The notes under the pieces are model-generated. The model saw only the letters and a program-made list of their open reading frames with translations, had not been told where the DNA came from and did no database searches. The position numbers and the translations under genes are program-made. Shown here in pieces: positions 60,170 to 64,000 of a stretch of 64,000 nt of DNA; the first letter of the stretch is position 1, and every line of letters begins with the position of its first letter. This stretch comes from Marsupella aquatica (lineage: Eukaryota; Marchantiophyta): NCBI GenBank assembly GCA_973895155.1, contig OZ316893.1:3720001-3784000 (forward strand). Reading direction: 5' to 3'.

Positions 60170-61208
60170 AACCAAAGATCATAGGTTACCATTTTTTATA
60201 CACAATTTTTCTCTCTCAACTGGTAGTCAACGTTGCGTGTGGCTAGATGAGGCTGTACGAGCCACCAGGCTCCGCCTTGGTTGCACACACTGTTTTTAGT
60301 CGTGGCCGCTCTTCAAGCGGAGGGTCAGAATTTAGACATGATGACACACAATTTTAAAAACCTCCAGTTACCAAATTATAGTTCCCTTGCGCTCAGAGGA
60401 ATCGGCAGGTCAGCCCAGGAGTAACTTCGCTTTCGTTAGATACGGAGAAATTTTGGAGAAATGTGGAAAAGACCTCAAGAAAGCGATTTACCATGAGATT
60501 GCTACAATGTGAAAATTGTTTAAATGTTTGGTGATTATTAAAGAAATATTTCGCCAGATCGAATCTAGTCCTTAAAGCGTTCTACTCCGGAGGGTTTATG
60601 TGGAGACACTTTCAAACCAAAGACTTTTAAATTTTGAGTCCTAAACTTCTATCCATCTTCCTTTCTCTTTGCACACATTCTGTGCAAAGAGAAAAAATTG
60701 AACTCGGATATTTTCGCCTGGCTTCAGTCAAAGTAAGCTAATTCTTTCACGACCGTATCCACGTCAAGGCAACTACTGGAGCGCTTATGCGAACCTTTCC
60801 AAAACTAGGGAGGAAACTTGAAGAAGGTATCGACAAACAATTCTACATATCTGTGAGCATACAGAACTTAATTTCGCAAATTTGTGATTGTTTATCAAGA
60901 AGCAACTCACAGAACTCTTTCGTTACATGTTATCCCGTGAACCTAGAAATTTAATATTGTCAACACTCACTGCGACCACCTATTTTCTTCCCAAATCCTT
61001 AGCGCCCGTTGCTCGCAAATTGTTGAATAGATGAAATGGTCCTTCAGGGTAGCAAGGGCTTAAACCGCCAAAGTTGCAGAAGTTCAAAGTCCGTCTCACA
61101 GGATTGCCATCGTCTCTCCAAAATAATGTCCTTCCTTTATCAAGCAAACAACGAAAAGAAGATTGTACTGCTTTAGAGTCACTTTCCAGCCATCACCTTT
61201 CAGTCTGG
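60170..61208. other. Convergent intergenic, nothing notable
   Basis: This is the space between the ends of the TFIIIC6-like gene and the PPR gene. It must hold both 3' ends. An inverted repeat around ttctctttgcacacattctgtgcaaagagaa (about 60660-60692) is the only structured feature seen. No gene. Confidence 0.5.
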
Positions 61209-63656
61209 TCACCAGTAATCACCACAAGAACACACGCCATCTTTAAAATGGTGAAAGCGATTTGCATCCCTGGCTATAATCTCTCGTCCAGTCACCTTAG
61301 TGATAAATTTGGTTGCTGTATGGCAATCTGAACACACTCGAAGGTTCTTAAATACACGAATTGGTTTTCCCCGAGGTATGCGCATAAGTCCGTACGCAAT
61401 AGCCAACTTCTCACTATGGGAGCAAAGAGCTACTTCTTTATCCACCTCATCGTTGTTCTGCAACACAATCTGGGTATCGGGAATGTAGCCTTCAATCTTC
61501 AGTTTCTCCATTAATTTATTTAACTCAGCATGTATCGCATTTGCTTCTGGGTGAGATGTGTCCCCTGCAAAAAAGTCATGTATCTTGTTATCAATTTCGA
61601 TCCAACTCCGCCCTGGCTCCTTCCGAACACCTCTTTCCTGCATCATGGTGCGCACCAATGACTTCTTCTCCCACTTACCAGCTGCAGCATAGATGTTGGA
61701 AAGGAGCACATATGCAGGCGGGTAATTGGGTTCCAAGTTGAGAAGCTCTTTCGCGGCAAGTTCGCCCAACTCCACATTCACGTAAGTTCTGCACGCCCCA
61801 AGCAAGGCTTTCCAAGTTACTCCGTCTGGTTCAACTGGCATGTGACTGATGAAGAGCTGTGCCTCCTCCAAGTGGCCAGACCGCCCAAGAAGATCCACCA
61901 TGCAGTTACAATGGACAACAGTAGGCTCGATGCCATAATCTCGCGTCATAGCTAAAAAGAGTCTACGACCGTTATCAAGAAGGCCTGCATGACAACAGGC
62001 TGACAACACTGCCACGAATGAAGCACCGTCGGGCTTCACACCGACTGCATTCATTTTTCTAAAGAGTTCCAGGGCATCATGCCCACAACCATGTTGTGCA
62101 AGTCCACCGATCATGGAGTTCCATGTGATTACATCGCGTTTCGTCATTCTGTCAAAAACTAGTCTGGCGTCATCTATACTGCCAGTCCTAGCATACATGT
62201 GAACAAGTGCATTGCCCACACGTAAATCTGATTCCAGTCCCGCCGTGCGAGCATGGCCATGAACCACCTTCACCCACTCCAATGGCCCCGCACTTGCAGA
62301 TACATTCAGGATGCTAATGTAAGTGATTGCATCTGGTTCAAAGCCTTCGCGTCTCATTTGGAGAAACAGTCGGTATGCCTCCAGACCACGACCACGTTCT
62401 GCATATGCTCCAATCATTATGTTCCATGTGATTACATCGCGTTGTTCCATTCTGTCAAACGTTAGTCTCGCATCGTCCATATTCCCACTTCCTGCATAAG
62501 CACCAATCATTGCATTCCATGTGATTAAATCACGATCGGTCAATTTTTCAAAAACTCGCTTTGCCTCCGTGATGCACCCACACTTCGCATACATGTGAAC
62601 TAGTGCATTGCTGACACGCAGATCGGACGCCAGCCCCGCTTTACGAGCATGGCCATGAACCTCCTTCACCCATTCCAAAGCCCCCCCACTTGCAGCTGCA
62701 TTCAGGATGCTCATATACGTGATTGCATCTGGGTGGAAGCCCTCCCGTCTCATTTGGAGAAAAAGTCGATATGCTTCCACACCACGACCACGTTCTGCGT
62801 ATGCACCAATCATTATGTTCCATGTGAATACATCGCGTGTTTCCATTCTGTCAAACATTAGTCGGGCATCAATCATACTGCCACTTGCAGCATACGCACC
62901 AATCATCACATTCCACGAGATCGAATTTCGATTAGTCAAGTTTTCGAAAACTTGCCTTGCATCCGCTATGCACCCACACTTCGCATACATCTGAAGGAGG
63001 GCAGTCCCAACGCGCACATCTGATTCAAGACCAGCATGTCCGATACACGCATGAAGTTCTTTTCCCCACTTTAGAGCTGATGGGCTGGCACATGCCTTCA
63101 GGATGCTCAGATATGTGATCTCATCAGGCCTCACACCTACTTGGAGCATTCGATTGAAAAGTTCCACTGCGGAGTCAGCATGATCATGCTTAGCATATCC
63201 TGCAATCATCATGGTCCAAGTAACAACACTCTTCTTCTCAAGTTCATCAAAAACTCGGCGTGCATCCAACAATTCCCCGCATTTCATATACGCATTCACC
63301 AGGGCGTTTGCCACAGATGGATTCTTATCGATTCCACTCTTGATGATGCAGTCATGAACCTGCTTGGCCGCTGAAAGGTCTTTCTGTTTCGAGCACATTT
63401 GGAGAACTTTAACATAAGTTTGCGTATGTGTAGTAATGCCTTGCTGTAGACGACTCTTCAAAATAGCAATTGCTTCACTCGTGGTACCAATACTATGCAT
63501 GTGATTACTGCCATTTCCTTGTCGAGTGCCTTGAGACAAATCTCCGGTGCCATCACTAGTTTGAGAATGCAATCTGCCTTGAGAAATTAATTTGAGCCTT
63601 CCCTTCACCCATGCTGGCGTTGACCAGCCATCCACCTGAAGTGCTTTCATTGTCAT
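61209..63656 (-). CDS. PLS-class PPR protein with complete E/E+/DYW domain
   Basis: Intronless, 815 residues from ATG 63656; the frame upstream is closed by a TGA. An N-terminal organelle-targeting-like region precedes roughly a dozen PPR motifs in P-L-S order (VVTWTMMIAGYAKHDHADSA; VRPDEITYLSILKACASPSA). The E region has the PG box (GRSWIEIDNKIHDFFAGDTS). The DYW deaminase has HSEKLA and CSDCHT, the zinc-binding HxE and CxxC, and ends in CGDYW. Such proteins perform site-specific C-to-U editing in mitochondria or plastids. All catalytic residues are present. Residues 248-379 and 380-511 are a recent tandem duplication, 396 bp each. The target RNA cannot be read off without a PPR-code analysis. 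Confidence 0.94.
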   Translation of the reverse strand: MTMKALQVDGWSTPAWVKGRLKLISQGRLHSQTSDGTGDLSQGTRQGNGSNHMHSIGTTSEAIAILKSRLQQGITTHTQTYVKVLQMCSKQKDLSAAKQVHDCIIKSGIDKNPSVANALVNAYMKCGELLDARRVFDELEKKSVVTWTMMIAGYAKHDHADSAVELFNRMLQVGVRPDEITYLSILKACASPSALKWGKELHACIGHAGLESDVRVGTALLQMYAKCGCIADARQVFENLTNRNSISWNVMIGAYAASGSMIDARLMFDRMETRDVFTWNIMIGAYAERGRGVEAYRLFLQMRREGFHPDAITYMSILNAAASGGALEWVKEVHGHARKAGLASDLRVSNALVHMYAKCGCITEAKRVFEKLTDRDLITWNAMIGAYAGSGNMDDARLTFDRMEQRDVITWNIMIGAYAERGRGLEAYRLFLQMRREGFEPDAITYISILNVSASAGPLEWVKVVHGHARTAGLESDLRVGNALVHMYARTGSIDDARLVFDRMTKRDVITWNSMIGGLAQHGCGHDALELFRKMNAVGVKPDGASFVAVLSACCHAGLLDNGRRLFLAMTRDYGIEPTVVHCNCMVDLLGRSGHLEEAQLFISHMPVEPDGVTWKALLGACRTYVNVELGELAAKELLNLEPNYPPAYVLLSNIYAAAGKWEKKSLVRTMMQERGVRKEPGRSWIEIDNKIHDFFAGDTSHPEANAIHAELNKLMEKLKIEGYIPDTQIVLQNNDEVDKEVALCSHSEKLAIAYGLMRIPRGKPIRVFKNLRVCSDCHTATKFITKVTGREIIARDANRFHHFKDGVCSCGDYW
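62124..62915 (-). repeat. Internal 396-bp tandem duplication within the PPR gene
   Basis: The two halves (62520-62915 and 62124-62519) are the same length, in frame, and encode 132-residue blocks that agree along most of their length (for example both have GAYAERGRG-EAYRLFLQMRR). Each carries a whole set of PPR motifs, so binding-site length grew by several nucleotides in one step. Confidence 0.88.
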
Positions 63657-64000
63657 CTTATGATTTAACTCAGGTACTTGAGGCTTCCTCTGTCGGCACA
63701 GCAACCCAGGGTCAGACCTGACTGATACCAGCACAAAATGCAAGAGATTTCACGAGATGCAAGGAGTATATTTTTATTTTGTTTCTTACGTCAAGACGAC
63801 AGTTTTTCTACAATGAAACGCTCAGAAAAATATAGCAAAACGGTTACCTCTCTGAGTCTAAGGCTAGGACGCTACCTCCGTCCACAGATATATTTTCTTG
63901 TCTCTCTTGCTTTGCTGCGCTCTTTGGTACGGATAACTTGCAAAAGTGATATGACTCCGTGCCAATTGACAGTAACGGCTATCTGTCAAGCATGCAATGG
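63657..64000. other. Upstream flank of the PPR gene
   Basis: It must hold the PPR 5'UTR and promoter. No TATA box or known element is assigned with confidence, and no further gene is visible to the window edge. Confidence 0.45.

Overview
The window is nuclear DNA from a land plant. It carries intron-rich genes with GT-AG introns, an organellar RAD52-like (ODB-type) gene, a ubiquitin-NEDD8/RUB fusion, a DYW-type PPR editing factor, and Copia and LINE retroelements. I infer a non-seed plant (bryophyte or lycophyte) from the style of the DYW-PPR protein and of the LINE family. The species cannot be fixed from the sequence alone.

Layout. 1-232: two LTR tails of a Copia family that is also present intact further in. 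503-6957: a dead minus-strand LINE split by a 4.1 kb insertion (1761-5897) flanked by a 5-bp duplication. The insertion carries a GC-rich leader with repeated palindromes and an unrecognised, frameshifted coiled-coil ORF. 6958-9180: AT-rich intergenic DNA with small tandem repeats. 9218-12392: a large inverted duplication of the promoter and 5' half of an intronless TPR-SET gene, whose intact copy is at 11741-13498. 16784-19498: RAD52-like gene (minus, 4 exons). 23613-29478: TRAPPC11 (minus, 9 exons). 30007-30145: a short retroposon with a target-site duplication. 31307-38045: a young Copia element (minus) whose single gag-pol frame has three in-frame TGA codons and whose 5' LTR is truncated. 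38046-42578: repeats and a TIR-bearing MITE-like element. 42579-45504: GDSL esterase/lipase (plus, 5 exons, start not resolved). 45505-50640: repeats only. 50641-52244: ubiquitin-NEDD8 fusion (minus, 3 exons). 54381-57276: DPH5 diphthine synthase (minus, 6 exons) with a GA microsatellite just upstream of its start. 58879-60169: TFIIIC subunit 6-like gene (plus, 4 exons). 61209-63656: DYW-PPR protein (minus, intronless) with an internal 132-codon duplication.

The host genes are unrelated housekeeping genes: membrane trafficking, translation-factor modification, ubiquitin-like protein supply, Pol III transcription, organellar DNA repair and organellar RNA editing. Nothing suggests a cluster or shared pathway. 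Exon structures were assembled by eye from splice sites, phase and family resemblance, and every multi-exon model closes in frame. The most unusual material is the 4.1 kb insertion with its unknown coiled-coil protein, the TPR-SET palindrome, and the young but stop-riddled Copia.
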